DNA of 64,000 nt from Pseudomonas sp. LS.1a (GTDB taxonomy: Bacteria; Pseudomonadota; Gammaproteobacteria; Pseudomonadales; Pseudomonadaceae). The DNA lies in the NCBI RefSeq assembly GCF_022533585.1, contig NZ_CP092827.1, positions 2,396,001 to 2,460,000 of the forward strand, in the 5' to 3' direction. The position numbers were made by a program, and so were the translations under genes. Below are positions 45,879 to 54,880 of the stretch, one piece after another. The stretch's first letter is position 1; each line of letters starts with the position of its first letter. The notes beneath the pieces were generated by a model, which saw nothing but the letters and a program-made list of their open reading frames with translations, was not told where the DNA came from and did no database searches.

Positions 45879-46787
45879 CTAAGCCTGCGGCGAACCCAAT
45901 GCAGCAACAACTTCGTCTATGAAGTGCCTGAGCTTTGCGGAGGGGCGACGGTCGAGGGGGTAGATCAGATTGACGGGATACGTGGGTCCTTCGAATTCCT
46001 CGAAGAGTACGACCAGCTCCCCCCGTTGCACATAGGGCATCAGTACATCCTCGACACACAGCGTGATGCCGAAATCCGACAATGCGGCATTCACCTTGGC
46101 CAGGGTGTTATTGACTTTCAGTCGACTCGCAATGGGGACCGTGAACGTCTGCATGTTTTTGGTGAATCGCCAGAGTTTGTCCGTCATTCGATCGGAGAAC
46201 AGATAGCCCAGACAATCATGGTCCACGAGTTGTTCGGGATGGAGTGGGGTCCCTTTTCGTGACAGATAAGCGGGAGATGCGCAAGCAAACATCCTGAAAG
46301 GTCTCAAGCTGCGCTGAACCAATGCCGCGCTGTCGGCCAGTTGGGGTTTGCCAAGCCGAAACACGACTTCGAATCCCTCTTCTACGATATTCACGAACCT
46401 GTCAGTCAACTCCAACTCGATTTCCGTTTCTGGGTAACGCGTTAGGTATTGGGTCAGGAACGGGATGAGTCGATGAGAACCATAATTATAGGGGGCGCTG
46501 ATACGGATTTTTCCGCGCGGAGTCGAGTTTGCTGACAGCGCCAGCTGATCGGCGTCTTCAACGTCGCTCAGGATAGCCTTGCAGCGCAAGTAATAGTCCC
46601 TGCCCACGGCGGTCAGGCTTTGTCGGCGCGTGGTGCGGGTGATCAATTTAAGACCTAGCTCAGATTCCAGATTGCTGACCTGTTTGGCAATCAGCTGCGG
46701 CGTCACGCCTAACACGGCAGCTGCTGCCGAGAAGGAGTCTGACTCGGCTGCTGCTACGAACGCCGCCATGCTTTTTAGCTTATCCAT
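45879..46787 (-). CDS. LysR-family transcriptional regulator
   Basis: A 302-residue LysR protein with helix-turn-helix LGVTPQLIAKQVSNLESELG and an effector domain. It is divergent from the DUF6196-like gene, sharing about 125 bases of AT-rich promoter region. The branch resembles regulators of quinone/aldehyde detoxification genes, which suits the neighbouring hydrolase, but no target is proven. Confidence 0.8.
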   Translation of the reverse strand: MDKLKSMAAFVAAAESDSFSAAAAVLGVTPQLIAKQVSNLESELGLKLITRTTRRQSLTAVGRDYYLRCKAILSDVEDADQLALSANSTPRGKIRISAPYNYGSHRLIPFLTQYLTRYPETEIELELTDRFVNIVEEGFEVVFRLGKPQLADSAALVQRSLRPFRMFACASPAYLSRKGTPLHPEQLVDHDCLGYLFSDRMTDKLWRFTKNMQTFTVPIASRLKVNNTLAKVNAALSDFGITLCVEDVLMPYVQRGELVVLFEEFEGPTYPVNLIYPLDRRPSAKLRHFIDEVVAALGSPQA

Positions 46788-46912
46788 ATCTACAATCTTT
46801 GGTTGTTAATGTTATTGATTTTTGAGCATTTATCTTGAAGATCTTCGTGCTTAGTATCGCCTCGGTCAATAAAAAAGAAGCGCTGCGCGCTTTACTGAAC
46901 GGAGAGTCTGAA

Positions 46913-47374
46913 ATGGTGAACATTTCCCATGAAACAGTCCAGGATACGGAGCGTCGATTGTTGCACGTCATTACCCAAGCCCATTTGAGGCTCTTCCCCG
47001 GCACCTACGCCTTTCTCGAGTTTCCGTTGTCATCGTTTCCTGATGCCGCTCGCCCTGATGCACTGGCGCTCGTACGAGATGACCAGGTGTGGAGTCAACT
47101 GGTCCCCTGTGCCGACGTCGAGCAAGAGCTGTTCGGCGTCTGCCGATTCCATTTTCCGCAAGGCTCCGACAACAGCGGTTTCGTTGGCTGGTTGGCAATG
47201 CGCCTGAAGCAGAAGTTTGGGACCGGCGTTTTTGTGACCTGTGGCCAGAATCGAGATGAGGGCGGGATCTTTGATTATTGGGGCGTCCCGGCCAGCCTGG
47301 CTTCAGATATTTTCGCAGAGATCCAGGCTTTGGTGGATGGCCAAGCGGACGGGGAGGTGGCAGTTTCCCTGTAG
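46913..47374 (+). CDS. DUF6196-like protein of unknown function
   Basis: A 153-residue soluble protein starting at 46913, where ggag lies eight bases upstream; the longer frame from 46835 lacks a site. It has two segments rich in aromatic residues (YAFLEFPLSSFPDAA; FGVCRFHFPQGSDNSGFVGW). No catalytic motif stands out. The family name is tentative. It is divergent from the LysR gene and could be its target. Confidence 0.55.
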   Translation: MVNISHETVQDTERRLLHVITQAHLRLFPGTYAFLEFPLSSFPDAARPDALALVRDDQVWSQLVPCADVEQELFGVCRFHFPQGSDNSGFVGWLAMRLKQKFGTGVFVTCGQNRDEGGIFDYWGVPASLASDIFAEIQALVDGQADGEVAVSL

Positions 47375-47607
47375 CGGATACGTTCGAGTGTCCCCAGATC
47401 TCGGCTTCTGCGCGGCTGAATGGTCATCAGCCATGCGCGTATCTGAATGATGTGCTGACGCAGTGAGCCAGAGATATCTAGCAACTGCTTGCGCATCTGT
47501 GGATGCCTGATTGATCCGTGCAAGGTGTGTACGCTGGCTGCTTACTCTTTAGCAACCCATTCGAGATATTCATCTGACATTCCTACCATCAACGGAATCA
47601 GCGCTTG

Positions 47608-48648
47608 TCAGTGGCGAAAGGATTGTTCCAGAAACTCGGTAATCAGCGAGGCAATCTGCGCCTGTATCAGCGCGCGCGGTCGTGCGTTAACGCCGTCCTG
47701 GCAAATGATGCCATCGCCAGGTGCATCTTCTTCAAGCAATGCCGTGGCGCCAGGTTTGCACATGGACAGGAAGCTGAAGTGGCTGGCGTCCTCGATCTCG
47801 ACATAACGAGTCGTCGCCGGAGGCAAACGCTTGGCCAGGGCGGCGGATTCCAGCTGTGCAGGGAGATCTTCAGACGCTGCGCCCGCCGCGATCACCAGAG
47901 TCGGTACTGGCAACGCCATCAGGCTTTCATCGGTCAGGCCGCGTGAAAGGCCCAGATCCAGGGTAACAATGGCAGTGACACGTTTGTCGCGCAGATCGCT
48001 GCCCAGTCGAGCTTTCGAAGCCGGTGCGCGATCGGGATTGATCTGCTTGTAAACGCTGCAACTGGATAGCTTGGGACGGGTGATGCAGTCCTGGACGAAA
48101 CGCTTGGGATCGAAACGGGCACCCGCGATTTCCAGCGCGGTCCAGCCACCCAGTGAATGGCCAGCCACTGCGATCTGACGCTTGGCTACCCGTCCAAACT
48201 GATCCGGCTGGGCCATGACTGCATCGATGGCCCGTTGCAAGTCGATGGGGCGCTGCCACAACTGTGCCGCGGCTTCAGTGCGGCGATCGTGGGTGGTGGT
48301 GCCAGGGTGGTTGACTGCCGCCACGATGTAGCCCTGGTGAGCCAGTGCACTGGCTAACCATGACTGGTTCCCCCAGTTGCCGCGAAAGCCGTGGGAAAGT
48401 ACCACCAATGGAAGTGCACCTGTGGCCGGGGGCGCATCGCGGACGCCGAGGGCACCGGCGAATACCTGGGTCTCAGCGATCAATTGTGGTGTAGCGGTGG
48501 TTGTGCTCGGGTACCAGACTGCCAGCTCCAGCGGGCGGCCATTTTGCGCGCCCGGCAACGTCGAGACCTGGAAGCCGATGGTCTTGTAGCCTGCGAATGC
48601 GGATATGTTCAGGCAGACATAGAGCAAGAAGCCGAATACTGTTTTCAT
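47608..48648 (-). CDS. Secreted alpha/beta hydrolase (dienelactone hydrolase/PETase-like fold)
   Basis: A 346-residue exported enzyme. The signal peptide (residues 1-18) leads to a core with LPLVVLSHGFRGNWGNQ and the nucleophile elbow GHSLGG; a His near the C-terminus (EIEDASHFSFL) completes the triad. Relatives hydrolyse esters and some act on polyesters. The start at 48648 has aaggaag upstream; the longer frame to 48735 is not supported. It is convergent with the DUF6196-like gene. Confidence 0.78.
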   Translation of the reverse strand: MKTVFGFLLYVCLNISAFAGYKTIGFQVSTLPGAQNGRPLELAVWYPSTTTATPQLIAETQVFAGALGVRDAPPATGALPLVVLSHGFRGNWGNQSWLASALAHQGYIVAAVNHPGTTTHDRRTEAAAQLWQRPIDLQRAIDAVMAQPDQFGRVAKRQIAVAGHSLGGWTALEIAGARFDPKRFVQDCITRPKLSSCSVYKQINPDRAPASKARLGSDLRDKRVTAIVTLDLGLSRGLTDESLMALPVPTLVIAAGAASEDLPAQLESAALAKRLPPATTRYVEIEDASHFSFLSMCKPGATALLEEDAPGDGIICQDGVNARPRALIQAQIASLITEFLEQSFRH

Positions 48649-48774
48649 TGGCTTATCTTCCTTGATGAGGCCAGCGTCGGTTGGGTGCGACCTGATGTGC
48701 GGAAAACATATCAGCCATCGCGCCCGCGCGCGCAATCATTTTGAATCGCTTTTGATTTCACAGGCACTGAACGA

Positions 48775-48829
48775 CCGCTTTTGGCCGATAGCTGTCCTCC
48801 ACGAGCGGCAGCTATGGATCGAAAGCGGC
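48775..48829. repeat. Dispersed inverted repeat, degenerate copy 5
   Basis: ccgcttttggccgatagctg and cagctatggatcgaaagcgg form an imperfect palindrome. It sits between the hydrolase gene and a formaldehyde-dehydrogenase remnant. Confidence 0.6.
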
Positions 48830-48844
48830 CTCCGCGTCCCTGGT

Positions 48845-49168
48845 TGCCTCAACCAAGGCCACCGCTGGCATCGACGCCGTGGGTGTGTTCGTGCCAGAAG
48901 ATCCGGGGGCGAAGAACGACCTGGCGAAGCAGGGCAAGATGGCCTTCGATTTCGGTGCGTTCTGGTTCAAGGGCCAATCCATCCGCACGGGCCAGGCGAA
49001 CGTGAAGCCTGCAACCGCCGCCTGGCGCAGCTCATTCATCACGGGCGCACCACGCCTTCCCGGATCATTTCCCATCGTTTGACGCTTGCTGAAGGCCCCG
49101 ACGCCTACAAGCACTTTGATGCGCGGGATGATGGCTGGACGAAGGTGGTGCTCAAGCCTGCTGCTTGA
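48845..49168 (+). pseudogene. Remnant of a formaldehyde/alcohol dehydrogenase (FdhA-like) gene
   Basis: The first part, in one frame, reads VGVFVPEDPGAKNDLAKQGK and FDFGAFWFKGQSIRTGQANV, typical of glutathione-independent formaldehyde dehydrogenase. After about 49010 the match continues in another frame as NRRLAQLIHHGR and GPDAYKHFDARDDGWTKVVL, ending at the TGA 49166-49168. Only the C-terminal third remains, with a frameshift, so the gene is dead. The N-terminal zinc-binding part is absent. Confidence 0.75.
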
Positions 49169-49222
49169 TCCGTATACCGATGCCTCCAGGGAAGGAAGCT
49201 TGGCGAGGGACGCGTTCGTCTT

Positions 49223-50134
49223 CTAACCACACCCTGTCTGAAACAATGCCCGAACCACCTCCCTCATCCAGCGATTCCCGCTGTCCTGCTGGTACCGTGC
49301 GTGCCAGTGCTGCTTGACCGTGAAGCCCTCCACTGGAAACGGGCAATCGTGCACCTGCAAACCATGCATGTCGGCAAGGGTCTGTCCGATGTGCCGTGGC
49401 AGCGTCGCCACCAGGTCGGTCGACCCGACGATCATCCCCAAGCCCAGAAACGCTGGCAGCTCCAGTATGATCCTGCGTTCGATGCCGGCCCGCGCCAGGC
49501 CAGCCTCCAGCAGCTTCTGCCCGGTCCCGGCACTGATCTGTACATGCCCCTCGCCCTGGTAATGCGCCACGCTCATGCCTTTACCCAAACGAGGGTGTTG
49601 TGGGTTGCTCAGGCAGACCCAGTCCTGCTCGAACAACACCTGTTGATACATCCCCGCGCCCAGCCAAGGCACAAAGCCGATGGCCAGGTCCGCCTCACCC
49701 GACTCCAGCGCACTTTCGGTATTGCCATCGATGCGCGCCGCCTCCAGGCGAATACCGGGCGCGTGGGTACGCAGGTGGTTGAGGATGCTGGGCAGCAGGG
49801 TGATATGGCTGGCATCACTGACGCACAGGCGAAAGCGCCGTTGCGCCGTGGCCGGAACGAATTGCGGCTCCCAGGCGGTCAGGCGCCGCAGCGACTCCAG
49901 CACCTCGCGGCATGGCCCGATCAACTGGTCTGCGCGCGGGGTAGGGGCCATGCCCCCTGGCGTGCGTACGAACAGCGGGTCGTTCAACTCTTCACGCAAG
50001 CGCCCCAGCCAGATGCTCACAGTAGGTTGGCTCTGGCCGAGCTGTTCAGCGCTACGGGTCACGCTGCGGCACTGGTACAGCACATCGAACAGCTGCAGCA
50101 GCTTGGGGTCAGGCAAGGCGTCGAGCGCGCTCAT
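49223..50134 (-). CDS. LysR-family regulator divergent from the PanE-to-AroE operon
   Basis: A 303-residue LysR protein (start MSALDALPDPKLLQLFDVLY, helix-turn-helix at LGQSQPTVSIWLGRLREEL) with a long effector domain. The ATG at 50134 is taken because the frame above it translates the intergenic region. It is divergent from the operon, with 93 bases between starts, so it very probably controls the operon. Confidence 0.84.
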   Translation of the reverse strand: MSALDALPDPKLLQLFDVLYQCRSVTRSAEQLGQSQPTVSIWLGRLREELNDPLFVRTPGGMAPTPRADQLIGPCREVLESLRRLTAWEPQFVPATAQRRFRLCVSDASHITLLPSILNHLRTHAPGIRLEAARIDGNTESALESGEADLAIGFVPWLGAGMYQQVLFEQDWVCLSNPQHPRLGKGMSVAHYQGEGHVQISAGTGQKLLEAGLARAGIERRIILELPAFLGLGMIVGSTDLVATLPRHIGQTLADMHGLQVHDCPFPVEGFTVKQHWHARYQQDSGNRWMREVVRALFQTGCG

Positions 50135-50227
50135 TATTGCGAATCTCAATAGGCATATTAAGCCCATTGTATAGCCGAAATAAGCCTCGCTGCATAAGGT
50201 AGTCGCAAACAACAGGAGGTCTGCGAC

Positions 50228-51175
50228 GTGAAAATCTGCATTCTGGGTGCCGGCGCCCTGGGTTGCGCCATAGGCGCGGCCTTGAGCGAGGCGGGGCATG
50301 AAACCTGGCTGTTGAACCGTGGCCGCGCACATGTCGAGGCGATGAACCTGCACGGGCTGCGGGTGCAGGACGAACGCGGCGAGCGGCAGGTGCGGGTCAA
50401 TGCGGCCTGCGACGCCGAAGACGTGGGTGTGGCCGACCTGGTGGTGGTGCTGGTCAAATCGTTCCACACCCGCGAGGCGATTGACGGTGCCGGGGCGCTG
50501 ATCGGGCCGCAGACGCTGGTGCTGTCACTGCAGAATGGCCTTGGCCATGAAGACATCCTGGCCGAAGCGGTGGGGCGTGAGCGGGTGCTGGCCGGCAAGA
50601 CCTACGTCGGCGGCGTATTGCTGGCGCCGGGTTCGATCCGAGCCGGTGTAGCAGGCAAGCAGACTTTCATCGGCGAACTCGACGGCAAGCTGACGCCCCG
50701 TGTGCAGGCCATTGCCGAGGTCTTCAACAGCGCCGGGCTCGCGACCACGGTCAGCGACAACATCCTTGGCACCATGTGGGACAAGCTGCTGGTCAACGTC
50801 GCGACGGGCGCGCTCAGCGCTATCACCAGGCTCGGTTATGGCCAGCTCTACAGCGAGCCGCTGCTGGAAAGCACCGCCAAGGCAGCGGTGGCTGAAGCCA
50901 TCGCCGTCGCTGGGCAAGCAGGCATCCACCTGAGCCTCACCAGCCCGGATGCTGCCTGGCGGCTGGCCGCCGAAGGCCTGCCGGCAAGCTTCCGTACCTC
51001 GATGCTACAGAGCCTGGAGAAGGGCTCGGTCACCGAGATCGATTTCATCAACGGCTCCGTCGTGCGCTGGGGCCAGCGCCACGGCGTGGCGACGCCGGTC
51101 AACGCGACCCTGGTGGCCTGCATCAAGGGTATCGAACGCGCAATGACCGATCAGCAGAAGGGGAGTCATCCATGA
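50228..51175 (+). CDS. Ketopantoate-reductase-like dehydrogenase (ApbA/PanE family)
   Basis: A 315-residue NAD(P)H enzyme with the Rossmann motif ILGAGALGCAIG (residues 3-14), a central KLLVNVATGALSAITRL segment and the C-terminal EIDFINGSVVRWG, all typical of PanE. PanE reduces 2-dehydropantoate; relatives act on other 2-oxo acids. Being the first gene in a catabolic-type operon, it is unlikely to be the housekeeping panE. It overlaps the VOC gene by four bases. An aggag site lies eight bases before the start. Confidence 0.85.
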   Translation: MKICILGAGALGCAIGAALSEAGHETWLLNRGRAHVEAMNLHGLRVQDERGERQVRVNAACDAEDVGVADLVVVLVKSFHTREAIDGAGALIGPQTLVLSLQNGLGHEDILAEAVGRERVLAGKTYVGGVLLAPGSIRAGVAGKQTFIGELDGKLTPRVQAIAEVFNSAGLATTVSDNILGTMWDKLLVNVATGALSAITRLGYGQLYSEPLLESTAKAAVAEAIAVAGQAGIHLSLTSPDAAWRLAAEGLPASFRTSMLQSLEKGSVTEIDFINGSVVRWGQRHGVATPVNATLVACIKGIERAMTDQQKGSHP

Positions 51176-51570
51176 GTCAGCCGAAAGCCTACCTGGAACA
51201 CGTTGCGTTCTGGGTGCGGGACATCCAGTGGCACATCCGCTTTTTCAGCGAGGTGTGCGGCATGACCATGCGCGAGATACAGGGTGACGTCGAGCAGCCG
51301 GCGCAGTACTGGACCCTCGGTGGCCTGCAGTTCATCCACCAGCCGGACTTTGCCGGCCCGGAAGGGCGCATGGCGCACCTGGGCATCATGTGCGAGGACC
51401 TTGAAGCTGTCCTGGCCGCTGCACAGCGTTTCGGCGTCAGCGAAATGCCCCAGGGCCGCAACTGGCTGCGCCTGCCGGACGGCCTGGCGGTGGAGTTCAT
51501 TCAGGCATTGCCGGCGAAGTGTGTCGCCCAGGCATTGGCCATCGACCCGCGTGCGGAGGTGAAGGCATGA
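51172..51570 (+). CDS. VOC-superfamily protein
   Basis: A 132-residue protein with the VOC/glyoxalase pattern (YLEHVAFWVRDIQWHIRFF; GRMAHLGIMCEDLEAVL). Metal-binding His/Glu residues are visible at the strand ends. Family members isomerise, epimerise or cleave small acids; the reaction here is unknown. It is second in an operon and is coupled to both neighbours by ATGA overlaps. Confidence 0.8.
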   Translation: MSQPKAYLEHVAFWVRDIQWHIRFFSEVCGMTMREIQGDVEQPAQYWTLGGLQFIHQPDFAGPEGRMAHLGIMCEDLEAVLAAAQRFGVSEMPQGRNWLRLPDGLAVEFIQALPAKCVAQALAIDPRAEVKA

Positions 51571-52022
51571 GCGTGGTGGAAAAATACTGGGACGATGCCC
51601 GCGAAGGCGATGAATGCATCAGCCCCACCTACACCGTGACCCGCGAACGCATTCTGGCCTATGCCGACCTCACCGGTGACCACACCCCGGTGCATGTCGA
51701 CGAGGCGTACGCCAACGCGAGTCACTTCGGCTGCCTGGTTGCCCATGGCCTGTTCGGGCTGTCGATCGCCGACGGCCTGAAGACCCAGTGCGAATACCGC
51801 TTTGTGCCGGGCATGTCGCTGGGCTGGACCTGGGACTTCGTGCTGCCGATCAAGGTCAACGATGTGCTGCACGTGCGCATGCGCGTGGGGGCGATGCGCC
51901 CGAGCAACAGCCGACCGGGCTGGGGCATCGTGGTCTTGCCGTCGGAACTGATCAACCAGCACGGCGAAGTCGTGCAGCGTGGCGAGCACCGGCTGATGGT
52001 GCCCAGGAGAGTGCAGGCATGA
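51567..52022 (+). CDS. MaoC-type hydratase/dehydratase
   Basis: A 151-residue hotdog-fold protein with the catalytic block YADLTGDHTPVHVDEAYA and FGCLVAHGLF, which supplies the Asp/His pair of enoyl-CoA hydratases. It probably hydrates an enoyl-CoA formed by the downstream CoA transferase. The ATG at 51567 overlaps the VOC stop. Mesaconyl-CoA hydratases are related, but no lyase partner is present here. Confidence 0.85.
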   Translation: MSVVEKYWDDAREGDECISPTYTVTRERILAYADLTGDHTPVHVDEAYANASHFGCLVAHGLFGLSIADGLKTQCEYRFVPGMSLGWTWDFVLPIKVNDVLHVRMRVGAMRPSNSRPGWGIVVLPSELINQHGEVVQRGEHRLMVPRRVQA

Positions 52023-53251
52023 GCCAGGCATTGCCATTGGCGGGTATCCGCGTCATCGATTACAGCCACTTCCTGGCCGGGCCCTATGTGGGCCGCTGCC
52101 TGGCAGCACTGGGCGCCGAGGTGATCAAGGTCGAACGGCCGGGCAGCGGCGATGCCGGCCGCCAGCATGCATTCACCCTGGATGAGCAGCAGAGCGGTTA
52201 CTTCCTGCAGCTGAACATGGGCAAGCAGGGCGTCAGCGTGAACATGAAGGACCCGCGTGGCAAAGCGTTCATGCAACGCCTGACCGACTCGGCCGATGTG
52301 TTCATCGAAAACTATCGCCCCGGCGCCCTGGACAAACTGGGCCTGGGCTATGCCGAGCTGTCGGCGCGCAACCCGCGACTGGTGTACTGCTCCATCTCCG
52401 CGTACGGCCACACCGGGCCGGATGCCCACCGCGCCGGTTTCGGGCTGATTGCCGAGGCCAAGAGCGGGATCATGCAGATGGTCGGCGTGCCGGGCGAAGC
52501 GCCGCCGTTGCTGCGCATTTCCCTGGGCGACATGTACACCGGCATCCATGCCGTGGCGGCGATCAATGCGGCGCTACTGGGCCGGGTGAGCAGTGGTCGT
52601 GGCCAGCACATCGACATGGCCCTGTACGACACGCTGGTGTCGATGCATGAATACGCGGTGCAGTGCTACACCTTGTCCGACGGCACCGTCCTGCCTGAGC
52701 AGACCGGCCATGACATGCCGACCTCCACCCTGTACGGCGTGTTTCGCGCCGCCGATGGCGACCTGGTGATCGCCGCCCAGGTCGACGACGCCTGGAAGCG
52801 CTTTGCCGCGATGCTCGAGGCCAACGGTGGCCCGCCCGGGTTCGGCAGCGACAGCCGCTACCACAGCCTCAATGGCCGCAACGCCCATCGCCAGGCGATC
52901 CTGGCCGTGGTGCGTGACTGGGTCGGCGCACGGCGGGTAGCCGATATCCTGCAATTGCTCGATGGCATCGACATTCCCAGCGCCAAGGTGCAGCGCATCG
53001 ACGAGGTCGTGGCTGACCCGCAGATCCAGGCGCGCAACATGGTCATCGAGCAGCAGCACCCGCGCTACGGTACCTTGCGCCTGCCCAACCTGCCGTTCCG
53101 CTTTTCCGACTGCGACACCACGATCCACCAGGTGGCCCCGGACCTCGGCCAGCACAATGCCGAAGTAGCCGCCGGGCTTGGCTTCAGCCCTGAAGAAATC
53201 ACCGCCATGCAAGCTGACGGTGTGCTGTTCACCCACGGAGATGCCCGATGA
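52019..53251 (+). CDS. CaiB/Frc-type (class III) CoA transferase
   Basis: A 410-residue CoA transferase. The N-terminus (GIRVIDYSHFLAGPYVGRCL) and NMGKQGVSVNMKDPRG are typical, and LGDMYTG contains the catalytic Asp. It moves CoA between carboxylic acids, here probably activating a catabolic substrate for the MaoC hydratase. The ATG at 52019 overlaps the maoC stop. The donor acid is unknown. Confidence 0.87.
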   Translation: MSQALPLAGIRVIDYSHFLAGPYVGRCLAALGAEVIKVERPGSGDAGRQHAFTLDEQQSGYFLQLNMGKQGVSVNMKDPRGKAFMQRLTDSADVFIENYRPGALDKLGLGYAELSARNPRLVYCSISAYGHTGPDAHRAGFGLIAEAKSGIMQMVGVPGEAPPLLRISLGDMYTGIHAVAAINAALLGRVSSGRGQHIDMALYDTLVSMHEYAVQCYTLSDGTVLPEQTGHDMPTSTLYGVFRAADGDLVIAAQVDDAWKRFAAMLEANGGPPGFGSDSRYHSLNGRNAHRQAILAVVRDWVGARRVADILQLLDGIDIPSAKVQRIDEVVADPQIQARNMVIEQQHPRYGTLRLPNLPFRFSDCDTTIHQVAPDLGQHNAEVAAGLGFSPEEITAMQADGVLFTHGDAR

Positions 53252-54066
53252 GCGACCGCTATGCAGTGATCGGCCGACCGATCAACCACACCAAGTCCCC
53301 GTTGATTCATGGCCTGTTCGCCCAGGCCACTGGCCAGTGCCTGGAGTACGGCGCCATCGAGGGCGAACTCGAGGGCTTCGAGGCCCAGGTACTGCAGTTT
53401 CGCGATGATGGCGGGTTGGGCATGAACATCACCGCGCCGTTCAAGTTGCGTGCCTTCGAGCTGGCCGACCAGCGCAGCGAGGCCGCCCAGCTGGCGCGGG
53501 CGGCCAATGCACTGAAGTTCGAGGATGGCCGTATCGTTGCCGAGAACTTCGACGGCATTGGCTTGTTGCGGGATATCGAGGAAAACCTCGGTGAACCGCT
53601 GGGCAATCGACGGGTACTGTTGCTCGGCGCCGGTGGCGCGGTGCGTGGTGCGTTGCTGCCGTTCCTGCAGGCGGGGCCGAGCGAACTGGTGCTCGCCAAC
53701 CGCGACATGGCCAAGGCGCTCACACTGCGCAACGAGCTGGATCACCCAAGGCTGCGCATCAGCCGTTATGAGGAACTGGAAGGACAGTCCTTTGACATCG
53801 TGGTCAACGCCACGTCCGCGAGCCTCACCGGTGAGCTGCCGCCGCTGCCTGAGGGTGTGCTGGGCGACACGCGGCTGGCTTACGAGCTGGCGTATGGCAA
53901 AGGCCTGACGCCGTTCCTGCGCATGGCCCAGGCGCAGGGTGTGGCGCGACTGGCCGATGGTGTCGGCATGCTGGTCGAGCAGGCGGCGGAGGCGTTCGCC
54001 TGGTGGCGCGGGGTGCGGCCAGAAACCTGCACCGTCATTAATCGCCTGACTATTCCGCTGGAGTAG
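53248..54066 (+). CDS. AroE-like shikimate dehydrogenase paralogue
   Basis: A 272-residue NAD(P)-dependent dehydrogenase of the AroE family. It keeps the NITAPFK block with the catalytic Lys, the LLLGAGGAVRGAL nucleotide loop and GMLVEQAA with the substrate Gln. Two substrate contacts differ from classical AroE: the usual SxS near the N-terminus reads HTKSP, and the NTDG loop reads NFDG. It therefore may act on a different hydroxy acid. It ends the operon, overlapping the CoA transferase stop by four bases. Confidence 0.83.
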   Translation: MSDRYAVIGRPINHTKSPLIHGLFAQATGQCLEYGAIEGELEGFEAQVLQFRDDGGLGMNITAPFKLRAFELADQRSEAAQLARAANALKFEDGRIVAENFDGIGLLRDIEENLGEPLGNRRVLLLGAGGAVRGALLPFLQAGPSELVLANRDMAKALTLRNELDHPRLRISRYEELEGQSFDIVVNATSASLTGELPPLPEGVLGDTRLAYELAYGKGLTPFLRMAQAQGVARLADGVGMLVEQAAEAFAWWRGVRPETCTVINRLTIPLE

Positions 54067-54074
54067 GACCAAGA

Positions 54075-54110
54075 CCACTGTGGGAACGGGCATGCCCGCT
54101 CCCACAGTGG
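54075..54110. repeat. REP-type hairpin between convergent genes
   Basis: ccactgtggga and tcccacagtgg flank a small acgggcatgcccg core (54075-54110). It lies between the aroE-like stop and the end of the convergent Anbu gene and probably also serves as a terminator. It resembles one arm of the REP pair at 629-721. Confidence 0.8.
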
Positions 54111-54119
54111 CCCTGCCAA

Positions 54120-54839
54120 TCAGTACGGCGGCGGTGGCAGTTCGGCCAACAGTCTTTTGAGCCCGTCGCTCCACTGCCTGCGTATCTGCTCGTAATAGGC
54201 ATCGTCGCTGGCGATACGCTGGCGTTTCGGTGTTTCCAGGCTGTCCTTGTGATATACCAACAGGTCCAACGGCATACCCACCGACAGGTTGCTGCGAATG
54301 GTCGAGTCGAACGAGATCAGGCCACAGCGCAACGCTTCATCGAGAGGCATCTGGTAGCCGAGGTTACGGTCCAGAATCGGCCGCCCATACTTGCTTTCGC
54401 CCAGTTGCAGGAACGGGGTGTCCGGCGTGGCCTGGAAGAAATTGCCCTGCGCATAGACGTTGTAGATGCCCATGGCGCCGCCGGCAATCTGGCCGCCGAC
54501 GATGAACGAACTGCTCAGGTCGATTCCGGCCGACAGCTTGCTGCGATCACGGCCGACCACTTCGCGCAGGGTGTCGGCAACCAGTACCGTCGCATCGTAG
54601 AGCGTGGCAACGTTCAGCAGGTGGGGGCCGGGGCCCCGGGTGCGTTGCTGCAGCAGGTTCACCACCGACTGCGAGGTCGCCAGGTTGCCAGCGGTCTGCA
54701 GCACGATCAGGCGTTCCCCCGGCACGCCGAACACGAACAACTTGGCAAAGCTGGCGATCTGGTCGATGCCCGCATTGGTGCGTGAGTCGCTGATGAAGAC
54801 AAGCCCGTCCGCCAGGTGCATGGCGACACAATAGGTCAT
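54120..54839 (-). CDS. Anbu peptidase (ancestral proteasome/HslV-like)
   Basis: A 239-residue Ntn-hydrolase. The start at 54839 gives MTYCVAMHLADG, in which Thr2 is the nucleophile after Met removal; Asp18 and Lys33 occupy the proteasome catalytic positions. Anbu forms open-ring or helical assemblies. It is the last gene of a four-gene unit with a transglutaminase-like protein, an alpha-E protein and an ATP-grasp protein, an association noted before as a possible peptide-tagging or peptide-making system. A longer frame to 54884 would bury the nucleophile and is rejected. Confidence 0.9.
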   Translation of the reverse strand: MTYCVAMHLADGLVFISDSRTNAGIDQIASFAKLFVFGVPGERLIVLQTAGNLATSQSVVNLLQQRTRGPGPHLLNVATLYDATVLVADTLREVVGRDRSKLSAGIDLSSSFIVGGQIAGGAMGIYNVYAQGNFFQATPDTPFLQLGESKYGRPILDRNLGYQMPLDEALRCGLISFDSTIRSNLSVGMPLDLLVYHKDSLETPKRQRIASDDAYYEQIRRQWSDGLKRLLAELPPPPY

Positions 54840-54880
54840 GCTGTTTCCCTTGTTTTCTTTATGAACGGGTGCAGCGCCTG

